Shown: positions 25,401 through 36,867 of the stretch, one piece after another
Numbering within the stretch: position 1 is the first letter of the stretch
How the letters are laid out: the number at the start of each line of letters is the position of its first letter
Assembly: GCA_026120185.1 (NCBI GenBank)
Contig: JANUWF010000008.1
Span: 62,001 to 126,000, forward strand
Direction: 5' to 3'
From: Voacanga thouarsii
Lineage: Eukaryota > Streptophyta > Magnoliopsida > Gentianales > Apocynaceae
Length of the DNA: 64,000 nucleotides
Notes under the pieces: generated by a model
The model's database searches: none
Seen by the model: the letters and a program-made list of their open reading frames with translations, nothing else
What the model was told of the DNA's origin: nothing
Made by a program: the position numbers and the translations under genes

Positions 25401-25876
25401 TTGTTCCAAAACATTCTTTCGTTTTATAGTTGGCGACTCTTGGGAAACTTCGTACGAAGGATCGATTGCCCTTTGCCACGGATGACCCCTCCTGCCCTTT
25501 CTGTCTGCAGGAAGCCGAATCCTTACAATATTTATTTTTCCGATGTCGGTTGACTCGGGAAGTGTGGACTAACGTCAAGCGCTAGGCACGCTTGCGTCGC
25601 CCCATGACCACCCTGCCCAGTGCGCTGAAATGGCTGAAGAAGGAGGCCCGAGGCTCCTCCTGGCCAACGAAGCTTAAGTGCTCGGCCTTAGCTGCAACGG
25701 TGCATACCATTTGGGACGCCTGCAATAGACTAGTTTTTGAGGGTCTGCTTATCTCGGCAGATCACTTGGCCAATAGGGTCAAAACGATTGTATACAGGGC
25801 TATCTTTACTTTGTATCCCTCCGTTTTAACTCAGTTTGAAGCAAACAGATATGCCTTTGAAGCACTCCTTGTTTAG
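22496..25876 (+). pseudogene. LINE K1 ORF2: endonuclease-reverse transcriptase (four stops)
   Basis: One frame of about 1126 codons. The APE-type endonuclease opens with MKIACWNIRGLNKAL and includes GILETKL, LILGDFN, and the C-terminal SDHSA block with its catalytic His. After a TGA at 23363 the RT follows: LKAPGPDGYN, LIPKG, FRPISCCNVLYKIIAK, AAFIGGRLLADNI, KVDLRKAYDCVSW, GLRQGDPLSPLLFVLCLDYL and the catalytic LAFADDLLLFCR. Further TAG stops are at 25388, about 25427 and about 25583. The tail has a degenerate zf-RVT region (CPFCLQEAESLQYLFFRC; the usual His is Gln). It would nick target DNA and copy the LINE RNA from the nick. Apart from the stops the frame is intact, so decay is recent compared with H or I. 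Confidence 0.92.
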
Positions 25877-25971
25877 ACGATTGGGACAAGTCCCGGCCTC
25901 TGGGCATGGGCGAACCACTGTATATCCTTTCTCCATTCTATTATACATTTACATTTACATAAAAAAAAAAA
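25877..25971 (+). other. 3' UTR and poly(A) tail of LINE K1
   Basis: A short 3' UTR ends with three TACATT-like hexamers (TTATACATTTACATTTACAT) and a poly(A) run from 25961. K2 has the same hexamer tail at 30628-30647, the likely 3' recognition end of this LINE family. Confidence 0.85.
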
Positions 25972-25983
25972 ATACCGTCTTGA

Positions 25984-26365
25984 CATTCATTTGCCACATC
26001 TCGTAGTCATAATGACATGCGATGGCAAGGAGGATATGGATGGACTTAAGCATGGCTACTGGGGAAAAGGTTTCCTCATAATCAAATTCCTCTTTCTGAG
26101 TATACCCTTTCACCACAAGCCTAACTTTGAAGGTTTTCACATTCCCATCCACTCTCCTATTTCTCTTGTATACCTACTTACACCCAATGGGTTTTATCCC
26201 TTCAAGAGAAGCTACAAGATCCCAAACCTGATTGAAGTACATAGACTCAATCTTGGCTTTCATTGCTTCATGCCATAGATTTGCATCGGCATCAGCAATA
26301 GCCTCCTCGTATCTAGTGGGGTCTTGTTCCTGATGGTCAGAAACTAGCTCGAAAGCTTCTCCAGT
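25984..26365 (-). pseudogene. Reverse transcriptase N-terminal part of copia A
   Basis: The frame 25955-26152 reads VKTFKVRLVVKGYTQKEEFD, YEETFSPVAMLKSIHILLAI and YEMWQMNVKT, the start of the copia RT fingers with the first palm Asp block (normally QMDVKTAF, here QMNVKT, Asp to Asn). It continues on the far side of LINE K1 at 19971. Bases 26153-26365 hold the integrase-RT linker in broken frames. Confidence 0.85.
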
Positions 26366-27530
26366 CTATTTCTCTGGAACCCTAGACACTCTCCCACTAC
26401 GACGAGGCTCCAATTGTACAGGCTCTTGAGGCTGTGCCTCTTCTTGTCTCACAATCGGGTCAGAAGAAGTTGATTCTGAAGATAACTTCTTCTCAAGTTC
26501 CAACCTAATTGAACCATTCGTGGAAGTAATCCAATCATCCTCTAAGTATCTAGCATTGGCACTAACCAGTACTTTCTGCTCCTTAGGATGATAAAAGTAA
26601 CCACCCTTTGTCTCTTTTGGATACCTAACAAAATAGTATAATTCTGATCTTGGTTCCCAATTGTCTCCCTTAACCAGTACATAAGCTGGACAACCCCATA
26701 TCCTGAGATGATTTAAACTTAGCTTACGCCCAGTCCACATCTCATAAGGAGTCCTTGGTACTAATTTAGAAGGCACCAAGTTCAGAATGTATGCCGTTGT
26801 TTCCAGGGCATATCCCCAAAAAGACACTGGAAGAGTAGCATGAGACATCATGCTTCCGACCATTTCCATTAATGTCCTGTTCCTTCTCTCAGCTACTCTG
26901 TTCTGCTGGGGTGTCCCCAACGCAGAGAGTTGGGATACTATCCCATGATGTACCATGTAGTCCTTGAATTCACCAAGGAGGTACTCTCCACCATGATCTG
27001 ATTGTAAGGTCTTGATCAATTTACCTGTCTGATGCTCCACTTCAGCCTTAAACTCTTTGAACTTGTCAAAAGAGTCAGATTTACGTCTCATCAAGTAAAT
27101 ATAACCAAACCTTGTACAATCATCCATGAAAGTGATAAAGTACTCAAAACCCCCTCTAGCTGGTGTAGACAAGGAACCACACACATCAGTGTGAACCAGA
27201 CTCAATACCTCATTGGCTTTATTCGCCTTAAGGGTAAATGACCTTTTGGTCATCTTTCCCATTAGGCAGGATTCACACAGAGGCCAATTTTCCAATCCCA
27301 ATGAGCTTAAAGGCCCATCATGGATTAACCTCTGAATCCTGGTTGAGTTGATATGACCCAACCTTAGATGCCAAAGATACGAGTCATTGACATTGGTATT
27401 TCTCTTCCTCGTTAAAGGTTTAGATTGAGTGTTATTTAATTGATTGTTAATAGGGTTTAAGAAGAATAGATTTCCATACATGTTCCCATACATAAAATTT
27501 CTCCATCTCTACTAATAGTAATACCAAAAT
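26366..27530 (-). pseudogene. Integrase of copia A (longest intact domain of A)
   Basis: A 375-codon frame holds the GAG_pre-integrase part (YLWHLRLGHINSTRIQRLIH, CESCLMGKMTKRSF) and the integrase core. The DDE residues are all visible: HTDVCGSLS, LQSDHGGEYL and QQNRVAERRNRT. The C-terminal block follows (YEMWTGRKLSLNHLRIWGCP) and the tail RRSGRVSRVPEK, which usually precedes the RT, is closed by a stop. The enzyme would insert cDNA into host DNA. K2 separates it from the protease at its upstream end. Confidence 0.9.
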
Positions 27531-27535
27531 GGAAA

Positions 27536-30500
27536 CTAGAACGGCCCTTATAGGATGCTCTTCACCTAGCCTCGGCTAACTGTGTCCATCCTTGGCTTAT
27601 CTTTGGTGATTTCAACTCATATTTATCCCTCTCGGACAAGCTTAATGGCACGGCCGTCTCCCCATACTCCATCCAGGACTTTGCCCAATGCTGCTTGAAC
27701 TTAGCATTGGAGGACATCCCATTTTCTAGGGAATTCTTCTCATGGATAAATAATCATATATGGTCTAAGCTCGATCGGGTCCTGGGAAACCAGAACTGGT
27801 TTCAGTCTCACCTGCGAGGTTCTGTCCACTTTTTTCCCATTGGATGTGTCTCCGATCATGCTGCAGTTCTTTTCTCCCTGGAGTCTAGCGCCTCCGCACG
27901 CGCCTCAGTCCCATTTCGCTTCATCAATGCCTGGGCAAACCATGCTGATTTTCTGGGCATTGTCCACCATGGTTGGGACTACCGGCCTGAGGGGACCCAT
28001 CAATTTTGTTTGTCCAAGCAGCTTAAAGCACTCAAGGGTCCCTTGAAGGCCCTTAACCGGGCAGAATTCTCCTATCTCTCCCAGCGTGTCAAGCTGGCTA
28101 ACACGACGGTTAAAGATGCCCATGCACTGCTACGGTCTGAGCCTAATGATCCCTTGCGTCTTGATGCTGTCAGGGCAGCGCGGAAGCATGCCTGGCACAT
28201 AGCGCAGGCCAAGCTCTCCCTCTATCAACAATTGGCTAAGGCAAAGCATCTCACGAAAGCGGACAGGCCTACTAGCTATTTTCATGGGCTGGCTAAATAG
28301 AACGCCAAACGCAACTTTATTGCTAGCATATGTAAGGTGGATGGTTCTCGCACCACTGGCCCAGCTGAACTTGCTGCCGAGTTCCTCTCGTTTTATACCA
28401 ACCTCCTTGGCACTTCGGCCCCTTGTGCGCAGCTGGATGAGGATATTGCTAGAGCAGGGCCACTACTCTAGCCCGATCATATTCAGGACCTTGTGATAGA
28501 CGTAACGGCAGCTGAAATTAAAGCTGCCTTATGGGACATTGGTGATCTTAAGGCCCCAGGACCAGATGGATATAATGCCTGCTTCTTTAAAAAAGCATAG
28601 CCGATTGTTGGTACTTCCGTCACTCAGGCATGCCTGGAATTCTTCTTGACTAGTCGCTTGCTGAAGCAGTGGAATCATACGATCATCTCTTTAATTCCCA
28701 AGGGGCAGTGCACTAACAGTGTAGGGGACTTCCGGCCTATATCTTGTTGCAATGTGCTCTACAAGATTATCTCTAAGACTTTAGCCAACCGGCTTAGCCA
28801 CCTCTTGGCCCACCTGGTTAACCCTGCCCAAGCAGCTTTCATTGGCGACAGACTGCTCGCGGATAATGTGTTTTTAGCCCAAGAGCTGTTTAAGTCTTAT
28901 GCTCGGCATAGGACTACACCGTGTTGTGCCATTAAAGTAGACTTGCGTAAAGCGTATGACTGCATGAATTGGCTTTTTCTCTTCCGTCTCATGGAGGAGC
29001 TTGGTTTCCTCTCTCGATTCTGCACTTGGGTAAAGCAGTGTGTATCCACCTGCTCATTCTCAATCTCGCTGAATGGAAATCTACACGGGTTCTTCCCTGG
29101 TGCTAAAGGTTTGCGTCAAGAGGACCCCTTATCCCCTTTTCTCTTCGTGCTTTGCTTGGACTACTTCTCCCGTAGCCTCCGTGTAGCATCTACGTCACCT
29201 CGCTTCAATTTCCATCCTGGCTGCCAGGCTATTGGACTTACCCACTTAGCCTTCGCGGACGATCTGCTTATGTTCTGCAGAGGGGACCCTCAGTCCGTAG
29301 AAATTCTTGCGCAATGCCTCCTCCATTTTCAGGCGGTATCAAGCCTTGCTGCAATCCCCTCCAAGTCTAGCATCTATTCTACTGGAATTTCTGATGCCCA
29401 GTGCCAGGACCTCCTCCGGGTATCGGGCTTCCAGCTTGGCTCCTTTCCATTTCGCTATTTGGGTGTCCCCATTGCTGTGGACCATCAACGATGTGCCTTA
29501 TACAGGCCATTGCTGGACAAGATTGGATCAACAATCAATGGCTGGACCACCAATTCTCTATCCTTAGCTGGACGACTAGAGCTAATCAACTCTGTGCTGC
29601 ATGGTGTCGAATGCTTTTGGTTGTCTATCTTCCCAACACCGCAGGCTGTTCTAACCGAGCTCTCTCGTCTCGCCCAGCACTTCTTATGGAATGGCAAGCA
29701 GTCTATGGTGGCCTAACCGCACCTATGCCGGCCCAAAGTTGAAGGAGGTCTGGGCATCAAAGAAGCGGGGGCATGGAATTTTGCCTTACTGACTCATGTC
29801 TTATGGGACAAGCGCACACTGTGGATCCAGTGGGTTCACCACAAATACCTTGGGGACTGCTCGGTCTGGACTGCACCTCTTGGCCCGGAGCCGTCCAGAC
29901 TGTACAAGCGTATTCTTATGCTCCGGGATAGAATCCTTCTTGTGGCTGGTGATGTGCCCTCGACTGTGGCTATGCTGGAGCTGTGGGCTGCTCGGCCTCA
30001 CTCATTCACCAGGCTCGCCTATGACTTCTTCTGCTCCCCGGCGCCACGAGTCCCGTGGGGACACACTGCCTGGGGCAAAGTGCTAATGCCCAAGCACTCA
30101 TTTATTCTCTGGTTAGCTGCACTGGGCAAATTGCACACCAAGGATCGACTGCCTTGCTCCACTCCGGACCCCAGCTGCCCCTTCTACGGCTTAGTTCCTG
30201 AATCAGCTCAACACTTATTCTTCCAATGCCCGGTGACCAGGCTAGCCTGGGACAATGTTAAGCGCTGGGTCCACCTCCGGCGGACCCTGTCTTCCCTGCC
30301 CAGCATTCTCAAATGGCCAAAGAAGGAAGCCCGAGGATCTTCTTGGCTGGCCAAGCTGAAATGCTTGGCTCTTGCTGCCACGGTTTACACACTCTGGGAC
30401 TCACGGAACAGATTGCTCTTTGATGGGGTGCCCACCTTGGCAGACATTATGGCTAATAGGGTCAAAACGATTGTATACAGGGCCATTTTCACTTTGTATC

Positions 30501-30664
30501 CCTCTGTTTTGGCCTATTTTGAATCAAATGGTTACGCCTTAGAGACGCTCCTTGTTTAGCTGCGTAGGACGTGCTAGCCTCCCTACGAGTTGAGGCTCCC
30601 CTTTTGTACTATTCGCTTCTCCTTTTATGATACATTTACATTTACATCAAAAAAAAAAAAAAAA
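27536..30664 (+). mobile_element. L1-type LINE K2, 5'-truncated
   Basis: Starts abruptly within the endonuclease domain (downstream of 27536) and ends in a TACATTTACATTTACATC tail plus poly(A) at 30649-30664. Five bases, GGAAA, flank both ends (27531-27535, 30665-30669), a short possible target duplication. It is the same family and orientation as K1, in the same host element. 5' truncation is the usual result of incomplete reverse transcription. Confidence 0.9.
27590..30559 (+). pseudogene. LINE K2 ORF2, partial endonuclease and RT (several stops)
   Basis: One frame carries the end of the endonuclease (PWLIFGDFNSYLS, then VSDHAAVLFSLES), a stop at 28298, the RT, and the C-terminal region to 30559. 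The RT has LKAPGPDGYNAC, FRPISCCNVLYKIISK, KVDLRKAYDCMNW and LAFADDLLMFC with both catalytic Asp. The block normally RQGDPLSP is RQEDPLSP. Stops also lie near 28468, 28598 and 29714. The zinc region reads CPFYGLVPESAQHLFFQC, with one Cys changed to Tyr but the His kept, the reverse of K1. Confidence 0.9.
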
Positions 30665-30669
30665 GGAAA

Positions 30670-30947
30670 GATACAGAATATCCTTGATTTATTAGTTTCG
30701 TAACAGAAATCAAATTCTATCGAAATCTAGGTACATATAAAATATCTCTTAAAACCACTATTCTATTACAATAAAAAATAAGATCCAACTCTCCCACTGT
30801 AAATGCCCAGACTTGTGCTCCATTTCCCACACGTAACCCATGTTCGCCCTTCTTGAGTCTTCTAATATTTCTAAACCCCTGCAAGGAGTTACAGATGTGA
30901 TTAGTGGCCCTTGAATCAACAATCCAAGTGAAAGTTAATCCAACCAT
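30670..30947 (-). pseudogene. Protease of copia A (active-site change)
   Basis: The frame 30717-30947 reads FTWIVDSRATNHICNS, then VGNGAQVWAFTVGELDL and VVLRDILYVPRFR. The copia protease site is usually DSGATNH; the glycine after DS is Arg here, which should abolish activity. The frame ends before LINE K2; the piece next to K2 still matches B at 63200-63260, which shows the uninterrupted form. Confidence 0.85.
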
Positions 30948-30999
30948 TGATATAGACTCTAGATAGAAAACATTACCTGTGGGGTTTTTTTTTGCTTGA

Positions 31000-31827
31000 A
31001 GATCTAGACACTCCTTTTTCCAGTATCCCTTCAGTCCACATTTGAAGCACTTGCCCTTGGGTTTGTCTTAGGGTTGGGCCGTTGTGTTTCCTTTCTTCCC
31101 TTTGAACTTTCTGGGTTTGGGCCCAGTTCTAGAGGATAGCAATCATAGCCTTTGATTGTGGCTTCATGACCATCTCTGCCATCTGAAGTTCCTTCATCAA
31201 CTCAGTTAAACTCATGTTTAACTTGTTCATGTTGTAATTCAACTTGAACTGAGTAAAGGAACCCGGTAGAGATTCGAGAACCATGTCCACATAGCTCTCA
31301 GGGTCAATAACAGCCCCTAAGATTTTTGCCTCCTTGAAAGCAGCAATCATCTTGAGCATATACTCTCTGACTAATGCTCCCTCAGCCATCTTAGTGTTTA
31401 TGATAGATAGTTCGAAGAGCCTCCTGCCTTGTGGGCCGGCTCTTATCCGCGAACATCTGGCCAATGATTGACTTATATCGTACGCAGAAGCCACGTGCTC
31501 GTGTTTTGACTGGAGCACATTAGACATGGAGGCCAACATGCAACAACGAGCCATCTCGTCGGCCTTCTTCCACGCCTTCTCAGCCTCTCGCTCCTTAGCG
31601 GTGGAACCTTCCTCGATAACAGGGCAGATTTCGTAAAGGACATACTTATACTCTTTCGCTGTGAGTATTATGTCCAGGTTCCTTTTCCAGTCCACATAGT
31701 TTGGTCCTATTAGCTTATTCTCTCGGAGAATAACGGCTGATGGACTAAAAGAACCTCCCACCATTTCTGAAAAATCGAAAATAAAAGAAAAAGAATTAGT
31801 TTGTGAAAACAAAACAAATTTGTGCAT
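31000..31827 (-). pseudogene. Gag of copia A, with damaged zinc knuckle
   Basis: A 232-codon frame from 31827 to 31129 includes LIGPNYVDWKRNLDIILTA, the conserved UBN2-type gag block, CMLASMSNVLQ, and MSLTELMKELQMAE. The reading may begin at the internal Met of MVGGSFSPSAV, since the first 20 residues look like leader. A nucleocapsid knuckle follows in broken frames at 31008-31050 (CFKCGLKGYWKKEC); its metal-binding His is Tyr. Gag would assemble the particle and package the RNA. Confidence 0.85.
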
Positions 31828-33360
31828 TTTATCAAAACTGATATAGCTTCTTGGGAAGATTAACAGTTCCTTAAGCTAAGTGTGTTGACCACCACAAATT
31901 AATTTTCCTTCTAGGTAACGATCTAGAAGATAACTCCATCGAGGGGATGGTTGTTTCCTCTCATTTCTTATGGACATACCTCGCACTATAACCTCCAACG
32001 TGGACTGGCCGATCACAGTACGTGTACTGGGTTATTAATTACATCCCTCCATTAGATCTAGATCCTTATGGTATCCCCATCCTATATGGGTTCACTCCCA
32101 GGGTAATGTAAGGGGACCCACGATCTCTAATGAGAATCGTGATAGAAGTTGTGGGGCCGTTGGAACCCCTCTCTCACTTAGTCTTTTAAAACAAGGGTTT
32201 TCTGAAAAATATCCTTTTGAAAATTTCCATTAAGTTTTCTCTTTAACTCAAAAATAAAATATCTAAATCCATTAAAATCTCTATATCAAGGTATATATCC
32301 TTTGAGAGATTTTTCCATGGACTAATTTTATTTAAGTTAAAAACTTAATGATTTCAAAAATTTTTCCAATTAAAACTTTCTAGAGACTTTGGTCTCAAGT
32401 TTATTTGACAAAACAAATTTTCTTGTGCAAAAAAATAAAACAAAAATGGCTTTTTATTTTAACTTACAAAAATATCTAAATCCAATATATTTTTTATGTT
32501 AAGGATTAAATCATTTGAGAAAATATCTAAGGATTAATTTTTGTTCAAATTAAAATAACTATTTAATTTGTAGAAAAATGTTTTCTTGTCAAAAATATTC
32601 CCAAAGAAATTGGTCTTTGGGAAAACATGCACATAGGTACTTTAAAAATAAATAGCATGTTTTCATGCATTTCTATTTTTAAACCTAAGTGCCTAGATAA
32701 TAGAATTAAACACATTAATTAATTAATTAATGGTCTTGTTTAATCCTAAAATCCCTTATTAATATTTTTCATGCAAAAATATTCCATGAATATTAACTAT
32801 TGCAAAAACATTAACTTTGCCTGGTATGGACCCCAAAACAAAAAGGAAAACACAAGAAAAATTACAAGGAAAAATAAAAAAATTCTCCTTAGTCCACTGC
32901 AACTACCGCACTAGATTGAGCACCTATCTGCATTGCGGTCCACTGCACCCGCCGCACAGAACCAGACCTCGTAGGCGACGAGCGTGTGGATCGGATCCCA
33001 GACCCCAGCCGGCGCCGGTTCCGGTCTGATCGGGTCTTCTTCCTGCAAATTTTTCTATGATTTTCTTCTGTGAATTTCCTCTGTTTATCTACGCAACTTT
33101 TGGCTGCGTTGGCTTTCCGATTTCAAACCAAATACAATGAAATCAACAAAAATCAACAATCGCCTATACCCATTAACATTAGGCTTTCACGATTTGCTAA
33201 GAAAAACAGTAAATTACAAATCTCCTATACCTCCATCAGAAAAGTTTAATAGAGAATCTATCCATAACAAAAACAGCGAAGGATCACAACTTAATCACAC
33301 ATATGTGTCCAGTTTTATTCAACTAGATGCACGCTCCCTATATTTTCACAAAACCTTCAT
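31828..33360 (-). other. Untranslated leader of copia A
   Basis: About 1.5 kb between primer site and gag without coding signals. Its outer ~1.35 kb matches the leader of B (38731-40081) in inverted orientation; the match is easy to follow at 32100-32180 against 39980-40060. A GC palindrome, CCGGCGCCGG, is at 33009-33018. Small ORFs (32817-33029, 33137-33367) are not supported. Confidence 0.75.
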
Positions 33361-33373
33361 GCTCTAATACCAA
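33361..33373 (-). promoter_or_regulatory. Primer-binding site of copia A
   Basis: The minus strand reads TTGGTATTAGAGC, one mismatch from the plant copia initiator-Met site TGGTATCAGAGC, one base after the LTR end. Confidence 0.88.
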
Positions 33374-33374
33374 T

Positions 33375-35196
33375 TGAAGGTTTAAAGGGGGAAAAACAAA
33401 GCACACAGTGGAAGTGAAAATTGAAAAAATGAAGAACAAGAAACTCCCAGGCCATAGCTGGCGCTAGTTCCGGTGGCCTAGCCGGCGCTAGTCGTGGCCT
33501 GGGGGGGGGGGACTTCGAGGAAAATTTTTTTTACCTCTTTTCCTCATTCTCAGAATTGGCTGGACGGTAGGTGCGCTGGTGGAAACCTTTGGTGCGATTC
33601 CTGCAAGCCTCCTACTCCGTCTGTGCATGTAGGTGAACGCCAATCTCTCGATCTTCCAGTATATGGCCTGCCTAATCCCGTTTGGTGAACAACTTATAGG
33701 GCTAAGAAATTTTCTTTGAGAGAGTGAAAAGAGGCGTCTGGTTTTTTTCTCTTTCTCACGCCAGAAGCATGGAAAAACAATGTTGTTTTCTTAACCCTAA
33801 AAAGAGTAAAAACCACGTCCTTTTTATCCTCCTACTTAACCTAAATAAAACCCTAGGTTAAATTGGACTGGCCCATTGGACTCTTAGTTTAGCCTTTTTG
33901 GACTAAATTAATTATTCTAATTAGAACCAAATAAATGGCCCAATAAATAATTAATTTTTCAGCCCAAATAAATTAGTCCAATTAACAAGTCCATATTAGT
34001 TTAGTCACAGGTCAATCTTTAATTATTCAAACTGAGCCAAAGCCCTGAATAATTAATTAACCCACCAAACTAATTTAATTAATTCTCTCTTTCTATGGAC
34101 CTTTATTTTATTCTAGCCCAATAATTAAAACAGACTACTGAAATAAAATAAATTCTATTTAATTTAATTTGAGACCAATTCCTTAGCCTGTATATAATTA
34201 GGACTCATTGTCTAAACTGGGGACCAAAAGACACACTGCCTTGGCTACTAAAATAACCAAAATATCATTGCCATATAAATAGCTGTATTTTGCATTTTAA
34301 ATATATCCTAATATATCATCATAAGGAAATATTGACTCCAAGGACAATGCTGCGTTAGCAAAGTCTCCGACCTACAAGTGTAATGACTAAAATATCCCTC
34401 TATATATCACCGTACATTTAGAGAGGAAGAAATGTACTAACACCTCTCTAAATGACATCTATCATCCTTAGGCTTCTAGTCCAATAATCCATGACTTCCT
34501 TAGATTGTTTCCGCTTTCCAAGAGAGCTACCCTAAAGCAAACATCCAAGTCATATTTCCTAGGGCCCTGGATATTTAGATCATTTAGATAACCACAAGGG
34601 GCGATATAGTATAAAAACTATCTTGTACAAGTCTGTCTTAACTAACTAGTCACACATACCCAACATGCAAGTATATTGGTCCTACGATAGAACCTCAACT
34701 ATAGCATATCAAAGTACATGCTTCCAGCTTCGTCAAACCACCAACTCATACTCAAGTCGTAGAGTACTAGTCCACACTGTAGCAGTAGCAGTCTAGGTTT
34801 ATACCATATAGTACTTTTAGAAACCACTACTGCAGGTCCTGCCCTACGTATTCAAAATACGCTTATGTCATGAAGTGAGTGGACTACACACACTGGCTAA
34901 AGGTAAGACATTCCCCATTTGGAATTCACAACATAATAACTTTGACATGATGAGATTCCCATTCTTATCAATCGGTTAAGAACAAACGTTTATATGTTAA
35001 GTAACCCATGATCCATACCTTACTGTGAAAGATCACCATTCACATGGACCATTTATTTAAACACAATAGGTCTTTTCCAAACGAAATTGTGCACAAATAA
35101 AATGTAAATTCACAAACAATTTTTGAAAATAAATTCTTTTATTAAAACATTCGATTTACATTAGAAACTTAGTCTAAGAGGGCATATTTCCCAACA
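33375..35196 (-). repeat. 5' LTR of copia A
   Basis: 1822 bp, minus strand TGTTGGGAAATATGCC to AAACCTTCA. It pairs with 16897-18730. It is also an inverted copy of the B LTR at 36868-38711. Confidence 0.94.
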
Positions 35197-36867
35197 GTTC
35201 TGTTACGAACTTCTTGATCCAAACGGCTTTCTTAGCTACTTCAAAAGCGGCTATGTATTCAGCTTCAGTCGTAGAGTTGGCAATAGTCTCTTGTTTGGAA
35301 CTCTTCCAACTTATTACCCTCCACACAACGTAAACATGTAGCCTGATTATGATTTGAAATCATCTTTGTTAGATTGAAACCTGGCATTAGTATACCCGTT
35401 TACTTTCAAATCACCTTCTCCATAAACTAAGAACAAATCCTTAGTCCTTCGCAAGTACTTAAGGATGTTCTTTACAGCCGCCCAATGACTCTCACCAGGG
35501 TTACATTGGTATCTGCTCGTCAAACTAAGAGCACGAGATACATCAGGCCTCGTACATATCATAGCATACATGATAAATCTAACTGTTGAAGCATATGGAA
35601 TCTTACTCATGTGATCCCTTTCAACTTGTGTCTTAGGATACATTGACTTTGAAAGGCTTATCCCATGGGACATGGGTAAGAATCCCCTTTTGGATTGATC
35701 CATGCTAAACCTCTTTAGCACTTTGTCTATACATGTAGACTATGAATGACCTAGTAACCTTTTTAACCTATCTCTGTAGATCCTTATTCCAAGAATGTAG
35801 GTTGCTTCTCCAAGGTCTTTCATTGAGAATTTCTTGGACAACCAAACTTTAACTGATTGTAGGATAGGTACATCGTTTCCTATTAGTAATATGTCATTTA
35901 TATAAAGTAATAAGAAAACAATTACACTTCTACTAACCTTCTTGTACACACAAGGCTCATCCATGTTTTGAATGGAACCAAACTCTTTGATTGTTTTAAC
36001 AAAATAGATGTTCTAACTCCTAGAAGCTTGCTTAAGTCCATAAATGGATCTTTGCAGCTTGCACACTTTTGTGTTTTCATTGGATGTGAAACCCTTAAGT
36101 TGTGTCATATACACTTTCTCAGTCAGATTTCCATTTAGGAAAGCCGTTTTCACATCCATTTGCCAGATCTCAAAATCCTGAGGAGCGGCAATGGCTAAGA
36201 ATATCCTAATAGATTTTAGCATGGATACTCGCGAGAAGGTTTCGTCGTAGTAAATACCATGTTGTTGACGATAACCCTTAGCCACTAGTCATGCTTTATA
36301 GGTAACTACGTTACCATCCATGTCAATTTTCTTCTTGAAAATCCATTTGAACCCAATAGGTTTGATTCCTTTGATAGATCAACTAAAGTCCATACTTGGT
36401 TATCATACATGGAATCCATCTCACTTCATGACCTCAAGCCATTTATTAGATTCTGAACTGTTCAGAACTTCCTTGTAGGTAATAGGCTCATCTTCATCTA
36501 TGAGCAATACGTCATTGTGGTCACTTATGAGAAATTCATATCTCTCAAGTGCCCCACGTATCCTACTCGTTGATCCTTGTTTGTTTGTACTTCTTGAACT
36601 TCACTAAGTTCAATTTTACTCCCACTGTCCCCATTTAGCATTCCTTCTCTAAGAAGATAGCACGCTTCGAAACAAACACTTTGTTTTCGGAAGGGAGACA
36701 GAAGCAATACCCAAAAGATTCTTAAGGATAACCCACAAACAAACACTTGTCAGCTTACTATCCAGTTTGTCTGACTATGGCCTTTTGATAAAGGCAGGGT
36801 AACCCCATACTCTCAAGTGAGATAACTTTGATTTCATGCCAAAGAACATCTCAAATGGGGCGGTATC
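35197..36867 (-). pseudogene. Copia C integrase end, RT and RNase H start, right piece
   Basis: Read from 36867 leftwards: integrase C-terminal block (APFEMFFGMKSKLSHLRVWG) and a degenerate FVGYP-like block. The RT follows in three frames: YYDETFSRVSMLKSIRIFL and MDVKTAFLNGNLTEKVYM at 36013-36285; DEPCVYKK and LLLYINDILLIGND at 35740-35964; then IMYAMICTRPDVSRAL at 35347-35721. The palm motif, usually YVDD, is YIND, so one catalytic Asp is lost. The RNase H start ends in WIKKFVTEL at the insertion of A. The first 35197-35201 bases are the target duplication. The integrase is cut at 36867 by element B. Confidence 0.87.

Larger units (their letters stand above)
19989..25971 (+). mobile_element. 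L1-type LINE K1, nearly full length
   Basis: About 6.0 kb: GC-rich 5' UTR, ORF1, ORF2 (endonuclease, RT, C-terminal zinc region), short 3' UTR ending in TACATTTACATTTACAT and poly(A). It is flanked by a 17-bp target duplication. It is inserted opposite to its host A. Its base composition is far richer in G+C than the surroundings. One stop interrupts ORF2 between endonuclease and RT and three more lie in the C-terminal part, so it is inactive. K2 is a close relative. Confidence 0.93.
16897..35196 (-). mobile_element. Copia element A, complete, with two LINE insertions
   Basis: Both LTRs (16897-18730 and 33375-35196), a 5-bp target duplication, primer site, polypurine tract, gag, protease, integrase, reverse transcriptase and RNase H are present in copia order on the minus strand. 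LINE K1 interrupts the RT and LINE K2 the protease-integrase linker. Subtracting both leaves about 9.2 kb. The LTRs have clearly diverged and all genes carry lesions. Element B (36868 onwards) and its continuation at 63123 are the same family. Confidence 0.92.
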
